Shown piece after piece: positions 21,857 to 34,390 of a stretch of 64,000 nucleotides of DNA. The position numbers were made by a program, and so were the translations under genes. The notes beneath the pieces were generated by a model, which saw only the letters and a list, made by a program, of their open reading frames with translations, was not told where the DNA came from and made no database searches. Position 1 is the first letter of the stretch, and every line of letters begins with the position of its first letter. Source of the DNA: Novakomyces olei (taxonomy: Eukaryota; Ascomycota; Novakomycetes; Novakomycetales; Novakomycetaceae); the NCBI GenBank assembly GCA_016906335.1, contig JADEYG010000002.1, positions 1,420,001 through 1,484,000 of the forward strand, written 5' to 3'.

Positions 21857-23772
21857 ATGACGCGCGATATGGCGGCGGAAGAGAGTGCAGATCCCGCTTT
21901 ACTTTCAAACAACAGTGCTGACGGATGGGTAATTCAAAAATTTGGAGGCACTTCAGTAGGAAAATTTCCGGACAGAATTGCTCTTGATGTAATAAAGTGA
22001 GTCTCCCAAAATAATCATGGACATAAACTAAACGAACGCGCAGGCCTTATCTTTTGCAAAATAAAGTGGCAATCGTCTGCTCTGCCCGCAGCAGCGATAC
22101 AAAAGCCGAAGGAACTACAAATCGGTATGTTTTTTTCGTAAGCATTGGAGCAATCACAATGATTGTTTTTCTTCATTGCATTGGCCTCTATGCCATCATT
22201 ACCTTGGGTCTAATTGTACAGTCTTTTAGCCGCAGCAAAAGCCGCGTTAGAAGGGGCCGATTACCGCAAAATTGTCAAGTCAATCATAGAAGACCACGAG
22301 CAGGCAGCACGCAAATTTGTACGAGATGCTGCAATTCGAAAGCAGCTCGATGCCGAACTCGAGTATGAATGTGGACATCTGGAAGACTTTTTGCGGGCTG
22401 CACAGGTATTAGAGGAAATCAGCCCAAAGACAAAGGATATAATTGTCGCAACAGGCGAGAAGCTGAGCTGCCGGTTCATGACTGCAGTTCTTCGAGACAG
22501 GGTAGGATATCGACATTTCCTTATCACCTTTATTTTCAAACATTTGTCTGCCTTTTTCCTACAATTTTATTTTATATTCTTTTATTTGCTGAATTTGTTA
22601 CAACAAAATTTGGATATATACGTTTGTCTATTTTTCTATGCATATACTCATCGCCCTTCATTCAATTGCACTTGTTCCTAACAAAATAGGGCATTGACGC
22701 AGCGTACGTATCCGTCGATCATGTTGTCCCGGTGGACTATGAGATAAAAAGTGGAGGCCTTGACCACTCTTTTTACCTCAGTGTGGCTAAAGAGATGAAG
22801 CAGGCAATCGCCAAAACGGGAGCAAAAGTTCCGGTAATTACGGGTTTCTTTGGTATAGTACCCGGTAGTCTTTTAAACCAAATTGGACGCGGATATACTG
22901 ATCTTTGCGCTGCCCTTATTGCTATCGCGCTGGGCGCTGATGAGCTCCAAATTTGGAAAGAAGTTGACGGGATTTTTACAGCCGATCCAAGAAAAGTTCC
23001 TACAGCCCGGCTTCTCCCTCGCATTACGCCAGACGAGGCAGCAGAGTTGACTTACTATGGCAGTGAAGTCATCCATCCTTTTACGATGGAACAGGTTATC
23101 AAGGAGCGTATACCCATAAGAATAAAGAACGTTGAAAACCCGACCGGAGAGGGAACAGTGATTTTCCCGGACAATATGGCTCGAAACGGGGCAGAGACGC
23201 CGCCTCACCCACCTAAAACGCTGAGTGACTCGTTTGAAGACTTCTCTGCTACTCGAGCCCCAACTGCCGTCACAATTAAAGACAGTATTCTTGTCATCAA
23301 CGTACAATCTAACCGGAAAATTGTATCTCACGGGTTTTTTGCCAGTATTTTTCGGGTACTGGACAAATATTGCGTAGTGGTGGATCTGATTTCCACGTCT
23401 GAAGTCCATATTTCTATGGCTCTGAATGCCGATGTGCACGAGCATGATTTAAAGCCTGCACTTGACGAATTAAGGCTAGTTGGATCGGTAGATGTGTTGC
23501 GTAACATGGCAATTTTGAGTTTGGTGGGCAAGCAAATGAAGAATATGATTGGTGTTGCTGGTAAAATGTTCAGTACATTGGCCAGCGCAAACATCAACAT
23601 GGAAATGATCAGCCAAGGTGCGTCTGAAATAAATATATCTTGCGTCATCAATGAATCTGACGCTATAAAAGCTCTGAGTGTTATTCACCAACAGCTTTTG
23701 AACCCGGCAAATCAAGAAATATCTGCATTTTCAGCAATCGTGAACGATAGACCTTGGCTATTAAGGGGCTGA
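21857..23772 (+). CDS. HOM3: Aspartate kinase
   Basis: Catalyses ATP-dependent phosphorylation of L-aspartate, the first step to threonine, methionine and homoserine; cytosolic. Exons 21857-21996, 22044-22124, 22222-22501 and 22690-23772 give 527 aa, equal to budding-yeast Hom3. Introns are 47, 97 and 188 nt. Visible motifs: VIQKFGGTSVGKF (nucleotide-binding start, residues about 24-36), VAIVCSARSSDTKAEGTTNR, ATGEKLSCR, TGFFGIVPGS, GRGYTDLCAALIAIALGADELQIWKEVDGIFTADPR (kinase core), and ELTYYGSEVIHPFTMEQ. Two C-terminal ACT-type segments follow (VQSNRKIVSHGFFASIFRVLD and MIGVAGKMFSTLASANINMEMISQGASEINIS), the threonine feedback module. A TTG upstream is not needed; the ATG at 21857 is the first in frame. 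Confidence 0.95.
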
Positions 23773-23905
23773 GCGCGAAACGGCAATTGCCATGGAACAG
23801 GGTAAACAGAAAAAGTTGGGAGTTTTTGGGCATATGTGTATCTAATTCAATAATACCCGGATTTAACTTTAATCTGTCTTTAAGAGTAGGTTATGGAAGG
23901 ATGGA

Positions 23906-24073
<168 letters not shown>

Positions 24074-24184
24074 CAATTACACATTCTTTACTCTATCAGC
24101 GAGGGCATGTGGTACAACAACACTTTCCATTAAAACGAATAAAACGACCTACTCTAAACACCGTATATTACCAAACAATACACA

Positions 24185-26107
24185 CTAATCCTGCTTCTTG
24201 CTACGCTGGCGATCAAGCAGCCGACGGCGGCGACGTAACAAATCCGCTTCATCCTGCTTGGCCTTGTTGCTGTAGATCATCTTGCTGTATAATTTCTTTT
24301 GCTTGTTTGTCATCATTCCCCGCGCTAGTTCTTTGGCTTCTGCATCCTCCTTCTCTGTTGCAGACATCTTCTTGCCCACCTTCTTGCCTCGGCGTTTATC
24401 CGTTTTACCCGACGAATAAGGGACTCCACGGATCTCTGCATCGAGTTCCTTTTGAGCTCGGCGATCATCTTCATCTTCATCGTCATCGCCATCATCTTCA
24501 TTATTATCAGCATCGCCTTCTGAATCGACTTGCTCTTGGCCGTCAATCGCTTGCGCATTAGGGTTATCGATAGCGGTATCAGTTTCGTCTTCCTCATCTT
24601 GTGCGGTATCGATTGAAGGCTCTTGTGGATCATAAACGTGAGGAGCCATCTGCACAAACGGACTCAAGTGGGGCGGAAGAAGAGCACCGACGCCGTACCG
24701 ATCAGTCGGCAGCAGTGTCTGCTGATTTATACAGTCGTAAACGTACTGAGGCTGCACGTACTGCCGACCAGGCCGGATCTCTGCAATCGCAGGCCGATCC
24801 ACAATCTGGTGAGTAATCATACTGCTGTCCTCGCTCAGAGGTGGCGATCCACCCAGCACTGGATCCCAAGAGACGGAGCCGCCAAAAGACCGAATGGCAA
24901 ATTCCAGAGTGTACCGAGGCGTCTCCCGGGACAAGTAGAAGGTTTGACCGTTAAAGAGCTGAGAGTTGCTCGACGATACCAAGGCAGTCGTAGCGTCCTG
25001 TGTGCCTGATCCATCCTCGTTTTCAACAGCTCCAAACTTATCCAGCTGCTCTTCCTGATCAGAGACGTCCGAGTCCTGCTCCTCTTGCGCACCCTCTGCT
25101 TCAAGAGACCCGTCCGAGTCCGCCAAGATTCGGTTGGGCAGACTGGCAGCCCGGCGTTTCGTCTCCCTCACAAGTTTTCGTAACTGCTTTTTGGTAGCCG
25201 CCTCACTATCGCCATCGCCGTTATCCACATGCCCAGCCCTTGCATCCAACCGCAAAGCTGTAGTCTCCACCTCATAAGCACCCAATCCAGCTGCGTTTTC
25301 GTCCTTTTCAATGTTCAGTTTTGGCGGGTACACCAGCCCAAAGTCCGTGTAGAGCTTGTAGTTGACGAACCCCAAAAAAGTCTGGTAAAGTTCGAGGAAA
25401 GTCAGCATTATCCTCATATCCACATCGCTCGGGACTCGCTGGGAAAACTTGTACGGGACGAGCCACGTCACATCCTGGCCCTGGATCTCGGCCTGGTAGT
25501 AGATGCCCTTGACGGATAAAAACACTTTTCTCAGTGAGCGTGAGCGGATCACGTAGTGCTGGAACTCTGCAGCCAAACGCTCACAGTTGCCCACTACGCC
25601 AGACCCAATGCTCTGAGTCACAGGCATATTGGCAAACAAAAACACCATACTCAACGCATCGTCCAGGTCGTTTAGCGCATCATGGAAAGAGGGGTACCGC
25701 TCTTTGATTACATGGTCTAATCGCACTCGCGGCCTCTTGTCCCCCAACGATTTGGCAGCGTGTACGTCTCGTTTGCCTATAGCGTGGGTCAGTCGTTTAG
25801 CAAACGTTTTCTGCGCCCTAAAAGTATTGATTATAGGCTCGTGCAAAAGGAATTGAATGTCTTTGGCATAGTAGAACGTTGCTGGAGCCGAGGATCCCTT
25901 GTTTGCCTTCTTTTTGTTGTGCGGCTCCCTTGGATAGACGCCTTTAAGGATACACAGGCGACGAAAGTCGGCTAAAGTTAACTGCAGTTTCTTGAGCGCC
26001 TGGTTCCGTGTGATATAGTTTTTGGCGGCACCGGCCTCGCCTGTATACTCGTCAGTATTCGTTCATATCCACAATGGCTTTTTACCTTTCTTCTTGACGC
26101 GACCCAT
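24185..26107 (-). CDS. NOP7: Pescadillo homolog, 60S ribosome biogenesis
   Basis: Subunit of the PeBoW (Nop7-Erb1-Ytm1) complex, needed for 27S pre-rRNA processing in the nucleolus. Exons 26107-26086 and 26040-24185 give 625 aa; the 45-nt intron ends GAGTATACAG. The start is MGRVKKKG, joined to EAGAAKNYITRNQALKKLQ, the invariant N-terminus of the family. The pescadillo domain continues (DFRRLCILKGVYPREP, FLLHEPIINTFRAQ, SVKGIYYQAEIQGQDVTWLVPYKFSQ) to about residue 290. A BRCT domain at about 340-460 starts NSQLFNGQTFYLSRETPRYTLEF and contains the glycine pair FGGSVSWDP. The C-terminal 170 residues are acidic then basic with coiled-coil character (KQKKLYSKMIYSNKAKQDEADLLRRRRR). Confidence 0.95.
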
Positions 26108-26846
26108 TGCGAAGCACTCGTCTCTTTGTCGCAAAAAATTTCAACTTTACTAGTTTTGAATAAAAAATTGGGAATAAAATTGGGAATAAAATTGGGAATA
26201 AAATTGGGAATAAAATTGGGAATAAAATTGGGAATAAAATTGGGAATAAAATTGGGAATAAATTGGGAATAAATTTGGGAATAAATTTGGGAATAAATTT
26301 GGGAATAAATTTGGGAATAAATTTGGGAATAAATTTGGGAATAAATTTGGGAATAAAATTGGGAATAAAATTGGGAATAAAATTGGGAATAAAATTGGGA
26401 ATAAAATTGGGAATAAAATTGGGAATAAAATTGGGAATAAAATTGGGAATAAAATTGGGAATAAAATTGGGAATAAAATTGGGAATAAATTGGGAATAAA
26501 ATTGGGAATAAAATTGGGAATAAAATTGGGAATAAAATTGGGAATAAAATTGGGAATAAAATTGGGAATATAAACTATATATTAATTATAAAAAATTATA
26601 AATAAAATTAATGAATTATAAAATAAAGTTATAAAATTATAAATATACATAAATATAAATTAAATTATGAGCAAATTAGAAATTACGGTTAATTACCAAC
26701 ACAAATGCTATACATTATTACTATGCGTATATTAGGCTTTTATCAAAAATAAAGACAAAATATAAAACAAATAAAATGAAATAGAGAGCAGTACGATCTA
26801 CCCTCGTCTCAGTCGGCCTGGCGAATAGCGCGACAGCCGTCTCAGT
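26108..26846. repeat. 12-bp minisatellite between divergent NOP7 and RAD2
   Basis: Bases about 26157-26571 are roughly 34 copies of GGGAATAAAATT, with 11- and 12-bp variants (GGGAATAAATTT in a block near 26265-26345). The gap is the common upstream region of two divergent genes, so the array lies between their promoters. The remaining 270 bases up to RAD2 are AT-rich (AAATTATAAA motifs). Confidence 0.95.
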
Positions 26847-29800
26847 ATGGGCGTCGTCGGTCTGTGGTCGATACTGGAACCCGCTGGCCGACCAATAAAG
26901 CTCGAGACATTAGCGCGCAAACGGCTGGCGGTTGACGCTTCGATCTGGATCTATCACTTTCTTAAAGCCGTGCGCGATAAAGAGGGCAATCAGCTACGCA
27001 ACAGCCATATTGTGGGCTTTTTCAGGCGTATTGTGAAACTGCTCTTTCATGGCGTCAGTCCCGTGTTTGTCTTTGACGGAGGAGCGCCCGTGCTGAAGCG
27101 GACGACGATAGTTAAACGCAAGGAAAGAAGACAGGGAAGGGAGGAAGATGCTGCTCGTACAGCGGCCAGGCTGCTGGCTATGCAAGTAAGAAAACGAGCC
27201 TCTGCCGCTGCAAATACGGCGGCTGAACGTGCGCCTACTGTAAAAGTGTCAGAAGTGCCTCTGTCAGCGCCGCCGCCTAGAACCATCGATGATAATACAG
27301 TTTACTATGACGAACTAAACTCTGGCGCGGACCAGGCACAGGTCATTGCGGAGCGCAAGCGTCAGCAATTTCGTAAACGTGATCAGTTTGATCTTCCAGC
27401 GATGGAGGGCTCTCTTGAAGAAATAGCACAATCCTCAGACCCAAGGATAGTGACAAGAGACCAACTGGAAAGGCATGCTATGGCCTTCCATAATGGCGAG
27501 GATATCAACCTCTATGATTTCCAAAATATAGACTTTGATTCACAGTTTTTCCGTACCCTTCCCATCACTGATCAGTACAACATACTGAATGCCGCCCGCC
27601 TGCGGTCTCGACTCCGCATGGGTCTGGACAAGACTCAGTTGGAAGCCATGTTCCCTAACCGTCTAGAGTTTTCAAAGTTTCAGGTCGAGCGAGTGAAGGA
27701 AAGGAACGATCTCACTCAGCGCCTAATGAATATGAACGGAATGAATGAGATGGGCGGGAAGCGTATCGCCTCTGATCAGTCAAGGGAATATGTCCTTGTT
27801 AAAAACGAGGGAGCCGATGGCGGGTACGCTTTGGGCATGATTAGCAGTAGCGATAATGTTAAAGGCAGGGCTATGGGCAATGATGAAGGCATAAAAACCC
27901 TTCAGCAAAGCGTGGGGTCGAGGATGGAGAGACCCATGCTCGTTGATGACGACGATGAGGGGGTCCAGACTTCCGAGTCTGATGAAGATGACGATTTTGA
28001 AGACGTGCCTATCCCCGGCGTCAATCGCCTAGCTGAAAGATCGATTGCTGTTCCAGTAGTGCAATTTGCAGGGCAGTACGACTCGGCGGACGAAGATTTG
28101 CAGCAGGGACCCTTGAATTCGGTTTTAGAGTCTTCAAGCAATATTGAAAAGCCCCTGTTTCACAACTTTGAAGACATCCTGGAGACAAACGCATTTACGG
28201 AGCGTGAACGGCAGCAGTTTGCTCAACGCAGTGACCAAGTCCTGGACAGCCCTGTAGCGCCTATTCCTCAAGCTTTAGAGACCAGTTCAAAGATGCAAAA
28301 CAAACGGCAGCACTTCGCCGAGCCTGGCAAAGTGGGGCCGATAATGATGCTGGAGGACGAGCCAGATGCAGACGACAAGACTGGGCTGAAAGGCGACGCT
28401 GCTAGACTGAAACAGAGCGAAAGCGAGCCGGCAATAGATTTGACAGATCAGGAGGCGACAAGCACGTCTTACCCAGAAACTTTTTACGGGAAGGATTCAA
28501 CTGCAAAAGCCTCCGCAGGGAATCCAGGTCCAGCTGTTAATATCAGCCTTGAAATCGAGGATGATGAACGTGCAGGTAAAGCAGAGAAAAGTGACGAGTC
28601 TACGAATCCGCCAGCAGAGCAAGCAGTCTTAAAGCCAGCGGAAAAGGATACGGCTCAACTTGTTGAAGCAGGAGAGTTGCCGCTTGCCGGGCAACGCTTG
28701 GGCTTGAAAGATTATACTCTTCAAGAGCCCAAAGGTACGACGGACGTCAACGACGAGTCTCCTTATAAAGCTGATCAAATTAACCGTAAACCCGCGCAGT
28801 CCATCACTGCCCCGGTCTTGAGTCTGGATGATGATGATGATGATGACACAAGCAATGATCTTGGCATTAAATGGGAAAACAAAGACCAAGGCGTGAATTT
28901 TCTTGAGCAAGATCAAGCAGAGCCAGCGACTGAGCCTCTCAATGAGCCCGGGCTGCATGAGACTGGAGCGCAGTTTGAGACTGGAGCGCATGTCAAACGT
29001 GAGCCGGAGACTGATTCGCAAGAGGCCCTAAGCCCAGCAACTGCAGGCGCATTGACTGTCTCATCGCCGGCCAAAGAGGCAGCTGTTGACCGGCAAGACG
29101 ACGACAATTTTATGGCAGAAAATGACGACGAAGAAAAGCTGATGCTACAGATTGCTCAAGAGGCAGAAGAGTATTCACGGTTTGCCAGAGAGATTGCTTC
29201 AGGTGCCAACAGGACCTCAACTGGCGCGAGCAAAAGCTCAGACTTCGAGTCTGATCTGAAAGAGCTGCGAGCGCAGAGACGTAAAGATCTACGGGACGCT
29301 GATGAGGTTACACAGATTATGATTAAAGAATGCCAGGAGCTTTTACGATTATTCGGACTGCCCTATATTACTGCGCCAATGGAAGCAGAGGCTCAGTGTG
29401 CAGAACTTGTCCGCCTCGGCCTGGTCGATGGGATTGTTACTGATGATTCCGATGTTTTTCTCTTTGGTGGGAATCGTGTGTACAAAAACATGTTCAACAG
29501 TGCAAAGTACGTGGAGTGCTACGTGTTTGCCGACTTGGAGCGTGAGTTTGGGCTCGACCGGTCCCGATTGATCCGGCTGGCAAGCTTGCTTGGGAGCGAT
29601 TATGCTGAAGGGCTTCCGCGGGTGGGACCTGTAACTGCGCTTGAGATCATTGGAGAATTTCCGGGCGAAGAAGGACTGAGCGATTTCAAGGCCTGGGCCA
29701 AACGAGTACAGACAGGAAGGCTTCAGGACAATGACCTGGACTCTTTTCTGCGTAAAAAGTTGGCCAAAGCAGTGATAAAGACGACTTTTCCTCCGGATTA

Positions 29801-30143
29801 CAATAGTCCCGAGATCGAAAAGGCCTACATGCACCCAGCTGTCGATGATTCGCCGGAGGAGTTTCAATGGGGGGTTCCAGACTTGGACGGCTTACGCAAG
29901 TTTCTCATGGCAACGATCGGATGGTCAGTTGAGCGTACAAACGAGATCTTGCTGCCAGTTATTAGGGACATGCATCGCAAGCAGACGGAAGGCTTGCAGG
30001 CAAATATGCCCATGTTTTTCAAGGCGAATTCTGGGTCGGGTGTAGTGGCAGCTGCTCCACATGAAAGGTATAAGTTTCGCAGTAAGCGGTTTGAGAATGC
30101 TATGCATTCATTACGGCCTGCGGATAAGAGGACAAAGCTTTAG
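26847..30143 (+). CDS. RAD2: XPG/Rad2 structure-specific endonuclease (nucleotide excision repair)
   Basis: Makes the 3' incision of nucleotide excision repair and interacts with TFIIH. Single exon, 1098 aa. The N-domain (1-110) starts MGVVGLWSILEPAGRP and has the metal-binding Asp of LAVDASIWIYHF and FVFDGGAP. The I-domain (about 830-990) contains LPYITAPMEAEAQC with the catalytic Glu residues, the VTDDSDVFLFG Asp pair, and the helix-hairpin-helix region LGSDYAEGLPRVGPVTALEI. The long spacer (about 120-820) is acidic and disordered, as in Rad2/XPG and unlike FEN1 or Exo1. It contains DDDDEG and DEDDDFEDVP patches, probable TFIIH or RPA contacts, and SUMO-like motifs. The C-terminal end KRF..AMHSLRP is basic, consistent with nuclear import. 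Confidence 0.95.
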   Translation: MGVVGLWSILEPAGRPIKLETLARKRLAVDASIWIYHFLKAVRDKEGNQLRNSHIVGFFRRIVKLLFHGVSPVFVFDGGAPVLKRTTIVKRKERRQGREEDAARTAARLLAMQVRKRASAAANTAAERAPTVKVSEVPLSAPPPRTIDDNTVYYDELNSGADQAQVIAERKRQQFRKRDQFDLPAMEGSLEEIAQSSDPRIVTRDQLERHAMAFHNGEDINLYDFQNIDFDSQFFRTLPITDQYNILNAARLRSRLRMGLDKTQLEAMFPNRLEFSKFQVERVKERNDLTQRLMNMNGMNEMGGKRIASDQSREYVLVKNEGADGGYALGMISSSDNVKGRAMGNDEGIKTLQQSVGSRMERPMLVDDDDEGVQTSESDEDDDFEDVPIPGVNRLAERSIAVPVVQFAGQYDSADEDLQQGPLNSVLESSSNIEKPLFHNFEDILETNAFTERERQQFAQRSDQVLDSPVAPIPQALETSSKMQNKRQHFAEPGKVGPIMMLEDEPDADDKTGLKGDAARLKQSESEPAIDLTDQEATSTSYPETFYGKDSTAKASAGNPGPAVNISLEIEDDERAGKAEKSDESTNPPAEQAVLKPAEKDTAQLVEAGELPLAGQRLGLKDYTLQEPKGTTDVNDESPYKADQINRKPAQSITAPVLSLDDDDDDDTSNDLGIKWENKDQGVNFLEQDQAEPATEPLNEPGLHETGAQFETGAHVKREPETDSQEALSPATAGALTVSSPAKEAAVDRQDDDNFMAENDDEEKLMLQIAQEAEEYSRFAREIASGANRTSTGASKSSDFESDLKELRAQRRKDLRDADEVTQIMIKECQELLRLFGLPYITAPMEAEAQCAELVRLGLVDGIVTDDSDVFLFGGNRVYKNMFNSAKYVECYVFADLEREFGLDRSRLIRLASLLGSDYAEGLPRVGPVTALEIIGEFPGEEGLSDFKAWAKRVQTGRLQDNDLDSFLRKKLAKAVIKTTFPPDYNSPEIEKAYMHPAVDDSPEEFQWGVPDLDGLRKFLMATIGWSVERTNEILLPVIRDMHRKQTEGLQANMPMFFKANSGSGVVAAAPHERYKFRSKRFENAMHSLRPADKRTKL

Positions 30144-31254
30144 GGAAACAAAGAAGGGAGCAAAAGAATGGGAACAAGACAAAGGGTATAATCAAAGTGT
30201 ATAAATTTGGTGTATAAAAAAAATTGACAAAAAGTGCGACAAGAGAACAAAAATGAAAGAGAACCTTACACAGGACAAATTGGTTTGTGCTATAAAGCAA
30301 TCTAGTGTGGCTGGAAATACCCCGGGAATGGTGTCGCAGGTTGAATATTTTGGAGATGTACAGTTGATAGATTATGTATTTAATATGAAAATTCATGGCC
30401 GTCCATGATCAGTGGTGCTTGACGGCGTTTGTGCGATTAAAAAATTTGTAAGCATTACAGATCTGTAAGAGATACACTCCATGATAGAGGCAGAATATCT
30501 ATTAAAATGTTTAATTGCAACAAGACAGTCATTTGAAGGCGGCGTATCAGAGTACAGTCTGACGACAGGCACAACTCTAAGCAAAATCGCCTTAGAATCA
30601 GCCTCGGGTCTTGGATATTCTGCAGTCTTGCAGCTCTGCTCACGTGACAATGTGCCGATATATTATCAACACAATTTTAGGGTTAGTAAGGGTTAACTTC
30701 ACGTCAGTCGAAGATCACGCTTCCAAGCAAATACTGCATTCAGTATAACTTGTATATGGAATCCATTTTGATCTAATCTTGCCGATAATTAAACGACGAT
30801 TAGATAAAGCGCACCGTACGATACTTTAATTAATAACGTATGATTTGTGGTACGAGATTCCTTTGTGCGATAGCAGTGCAATTTTATAGAGTCGCGTAGA
30901 ATTTATTTTACCTAAATTTATTCTATAATCTTATTTATTTTATAGTCTTATTATTTTAAAATCTTTTTAATTTTGTAGTCTTACTATTCTGTAATCCTAT
31001 TTATTTATTATTTTGTAATCGTTATTTGATAATCTTTGTGATATTGGCAAAATATTAGAGGCAAATGTGTTTTCGGTGTATATTTATTATACGAAACTAG
31101 AGTATTAAGCGTTATGTAGCCCCATCTTTATCTATTCCATCAGCCAATCAAGTGGCTCGCAATAAGCGTAATATACATTACACAAGGCTCAAGACCGCAC
31201 GTACGAATAAACGTACAGGTGCCGAGTCGACGCGCAGGCTCTGAGCATAGTATA
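30144..31254. other. Long region upstream of the GATA factor
   Basis: 1.1 kb. A TTAGGGTTAGTAAGGGTTAAC stretch lies at 30677-30697, a CACGTG at 30641-30646, and T-rich direct repeats of TATTTTATAGTC type at 30920-31020. Overlapping ORFs of 60-85 codons on both strands at 30393-30696 resemble nothing known and are not called. Confidence 0.45.
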
Positions 31255-32636
31255 ATGTCTTCTGGGCTCGTATGTGCCAACTGCGGCACTACCAAGACTC
31301 CGCTTTGGCGGAGATCGCCGACAAACGAGACCATCTGTAACGCCTGCGGGCTTTACTTTCGCGCCAAGAAGCTTTCGCGACCGGCTCACCTTCGCCGAAC
31401 AGCAGACTCTGGCTCAGAGATTCAGCCACACCCGAACGGAACCTGTCCCGGTGGAGGGTTCTGCGACGGAACGGGAGGCAGTGCCGGCTGCGACGGGTGC
31501 CCTACGTATAATAATCGTAAAGCAGCACGGAAACGCAGCCAGTCGCCTTCGGACGATGAAGTAGCACAGCACTTTACTGATACTGCCGGCAGCGTTGCCG
31601 GTGGCAACTCGGGCAGCACTGCGGAAGAACTCACGTGCGTAAACTGTGGGACTACGAATACTCCACTATGGCGCCGAGATGCGGAAGGGCATCCGACGTG
31701 TAATGCTTGTGGTAAGCAAGACCCTGACAAATGGAAAGAAGAGCAATAAAGAAGAATAAAAGAAGAGGGAAGAGTGAAACAAGACGGGGGGCAGTATATA
31801 AAGAAAGAAAAAGAGAAAGACAACGAGAAAAAAGGAAAAGAGAAAAAGGAAAAAGAGTAAAAGAGAAAAGGGACAAAGAGGCAAAAGAAAAAGGAAAAGA
31901 GACAAAAACGCAAGCTAAACACTCATTCTAATCATTTAAAAATAAAAAAAAAAATCTTTATTTGAGATACTAATATCCAGGACTGTACTATAAACTGCAC
32001 GGCCGAGCGCGGCCGAACCGTATGAAGAAAAATGTAATAAAACGGAGGAAACGTATGATTGCGCACGAATCACCGCTCCACGTTCTCTCGTCTGTGGCCG
32101 CAGATTCACGCGACTCAGAAACGGCAAAAGATGGGACCGAGCTCAAACCTGAGATCGGGTCGGGAGAGGTTTCCGGCAGCCCACGTAACGTTCGATCGGG
32201 GACGCCTCCCGAGACTCCAGCACCAGCAAATGCAGGCGAAACTATGCGACGCCGAGTACCTTTGCTTTACCCGGAACTGCCTCCGCTCCAAGTCCATGCA
32301 AACGCGGTACCGCTTCCGACACGGAATCGGATGCTGCCAAATATCAAAGAGCAAATGCTACCCGGTATCAAAGACCATTTGCCTCAGCTGGACGGTATGA
32401 GCCCGGCTCACGGGTCCGGCCTGGAGTCCTATAGATCACACACACGTATTCTGCCTAAGCAAGCGCAAGAAGAAGTAAAGGGGACTGATCCCGGACTAGA
32501 CGATCTGCAGCTGCAGCAGCTACAACGGGAACGAGAGCAGCTAGCGGATCGGCTCAAGAGGATAGAAAGCATGATAAAGCTGGGTGGGCAAACAACAAAG
32601 GAGATGGCCTCCCCGAAAATTGCAGAGAGGGTGTAG
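31255..32636 (+). CDS. Iron-responsive two-finger GATA repressor (SreA/Fep1/Sfu1 type)
   Basis: Transcription factor that in other fungi represses siderophore and iron-uptake genes under iron repletion, binding ATCWGATAA. Exons 31255-31711 and 31981-32636 give 370 aa. Finger 1 is CANCGTTKTPLWRR...CNACG (residues about 7-31) and finger 2 is CVNCGTTNTPLWRR...CNACGLYYKLHGRARPNRM. The intron splits the last Gly-Leu of finger 2 (G|GA, then CTG). Between them is the Cys-rich iron-sensing box CPGGGFCDGTGGSAGCDGC with PTYNN, diagnostic of this subfamily. Residues about 335-360 (LQLQQLQREREQLADRLKRIESMI) form a C-terminal coiled coil, as in Fep1. The 269-nt intron is purine-rich (GAAAAG). The unspliced frame would end within finger 2, so retention would yield a protein with only finger 1 intact. 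Confidence 0.93.
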
Positions 32637-32931
32637 CATTTGTGTGCATTTGTAACAGGACAAAACTGAAAAATAGCGATAATTTGAGGTGGGCGAAGGC
32701 TTATTAATGTTCATTTACTATACTAAAACCATCTATTTAATATCATTTATTTAATAATGGTGTCTGAGTATACTCCTGTCGGGTATGACATGATTTAGTA
32801 GAAGCGTAATGCTTTGGTTTTCGTGTATCGCGTATCGTGTGATACGTATGATCCAATATTCCAGCGGGTATCGAGTTTCCTCTGCTTGCAAGTATAATAT
32901 GTACAAAAACTGTTTTTGCGCATGTGATTGA

Positions 32932-33733
<802 letters not shown>

Positions 33734-33839
33734 GATGGCTGCAAGGATGAAGGACAGTTAATAATTTAGTAATATTAATAAAATAGTAATTATAAAAAAC
33801 AAAAACTATACCATATATTATGATCTTCTGCCATATATA

Positions 33840-33930
33840 TGTGAAATATACAAAATAAAATAAAATAAAATAACATAAAATAATATAAAATAATATAAAA
33901 TAATATAAAATAATATAAAATAATATAAAT
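33840..33930. repeat. AAAATAATAT-type repeat between POP4 and MRPL32
   Basis: Short A/T repeat, first AAAAT units and then about six 10-bp AATATAAAAT units, in the shared 237-bp promoter of two divergent genes. It ends about 40 bp before the MRPL32 start. Confidence 0.85.
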
Positions 33931-33970
33931 AAATTCTTTGCAGCTGCAAAATTACGACTCTCCATCGACA

Positions 33971-34390
33971 ATGGCGGCCGTCGCACAAAGCACAGTGGCG
34001 GCACTGCATACGGCACGTGTTCCGCGGCTGAATTCAGCACTCGTCAAAGTAATGCTTCGGCCGTGGGCGGAACATGCTCCGCGACTTTTACCGAAAACCT
34101 CTTTGCTCTCAGATATAGTAGCGTGGTGGCAGCGGCCCATCGGTATCATTGGAGCAGCAGCTCAAATCCTGAACGATATGATCGTGCTGAGGGCGGTCCC
34201 AAAAAAGAAGACGTCTCATTCACGGAAACGTATGCGGCAATTGGCAAGCGGCAAGCATTATAAGGACAAGAACAATTTGAATCATTGCTCTGTATGTGGC
34301 GCTATGAAGCTGGGACATCATATTTGCGGCTATTGCTATAGCGATATCAAACACGCATGGAAGCGGCAGGAACGGTCAGGGTCACATTGA
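33971..34390 (+). CDS. MRPL32: Mitochondrial ribosomal protein bL32m
   Basis: Component of the large mitochondrial ribosomal subunit. One exon, 139 aa, from the ATG in CACAATGGCG-like context at 33971. The N-terminal 70 residues hold a presequence, removed in yeast by the m-AAA protease. Then comes the L32 core AVPKKKTSHSRKRMRQLASG, and the zinc ribbon CSVCGAMKLGHHICGYC with four cysteines (C-x2-C and C-x2-C), followed by a basic tail. Confidence 0.93.
   Translation: MAAVAQSTVAALHTARVPRLNSALVKVMLRPWAEHAPRLLPKTSLLSDIVAWWQRPIGIIGAAAQILNDMIVLRAVPKKKTSHSRKRMRQLASGKHYKDKNNLNHCSVCGAMKLGHHICGYCYSDIKHAWKRQERSGSH

Noticed and set aside
30393-30696. Overlapping 60-85 codon ORFs upstream of the GATA factor
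   Set aside because: Both strands open by chance, no similarity or splice pattern that improves them.
30783-31133. HGATAR boxes upstream of the GATA factor as autoregulation sites
   Set aside because: Four sites are seen in 1.1 kb of AT-rich DNA; about three are expected by chance, so no claim is made.
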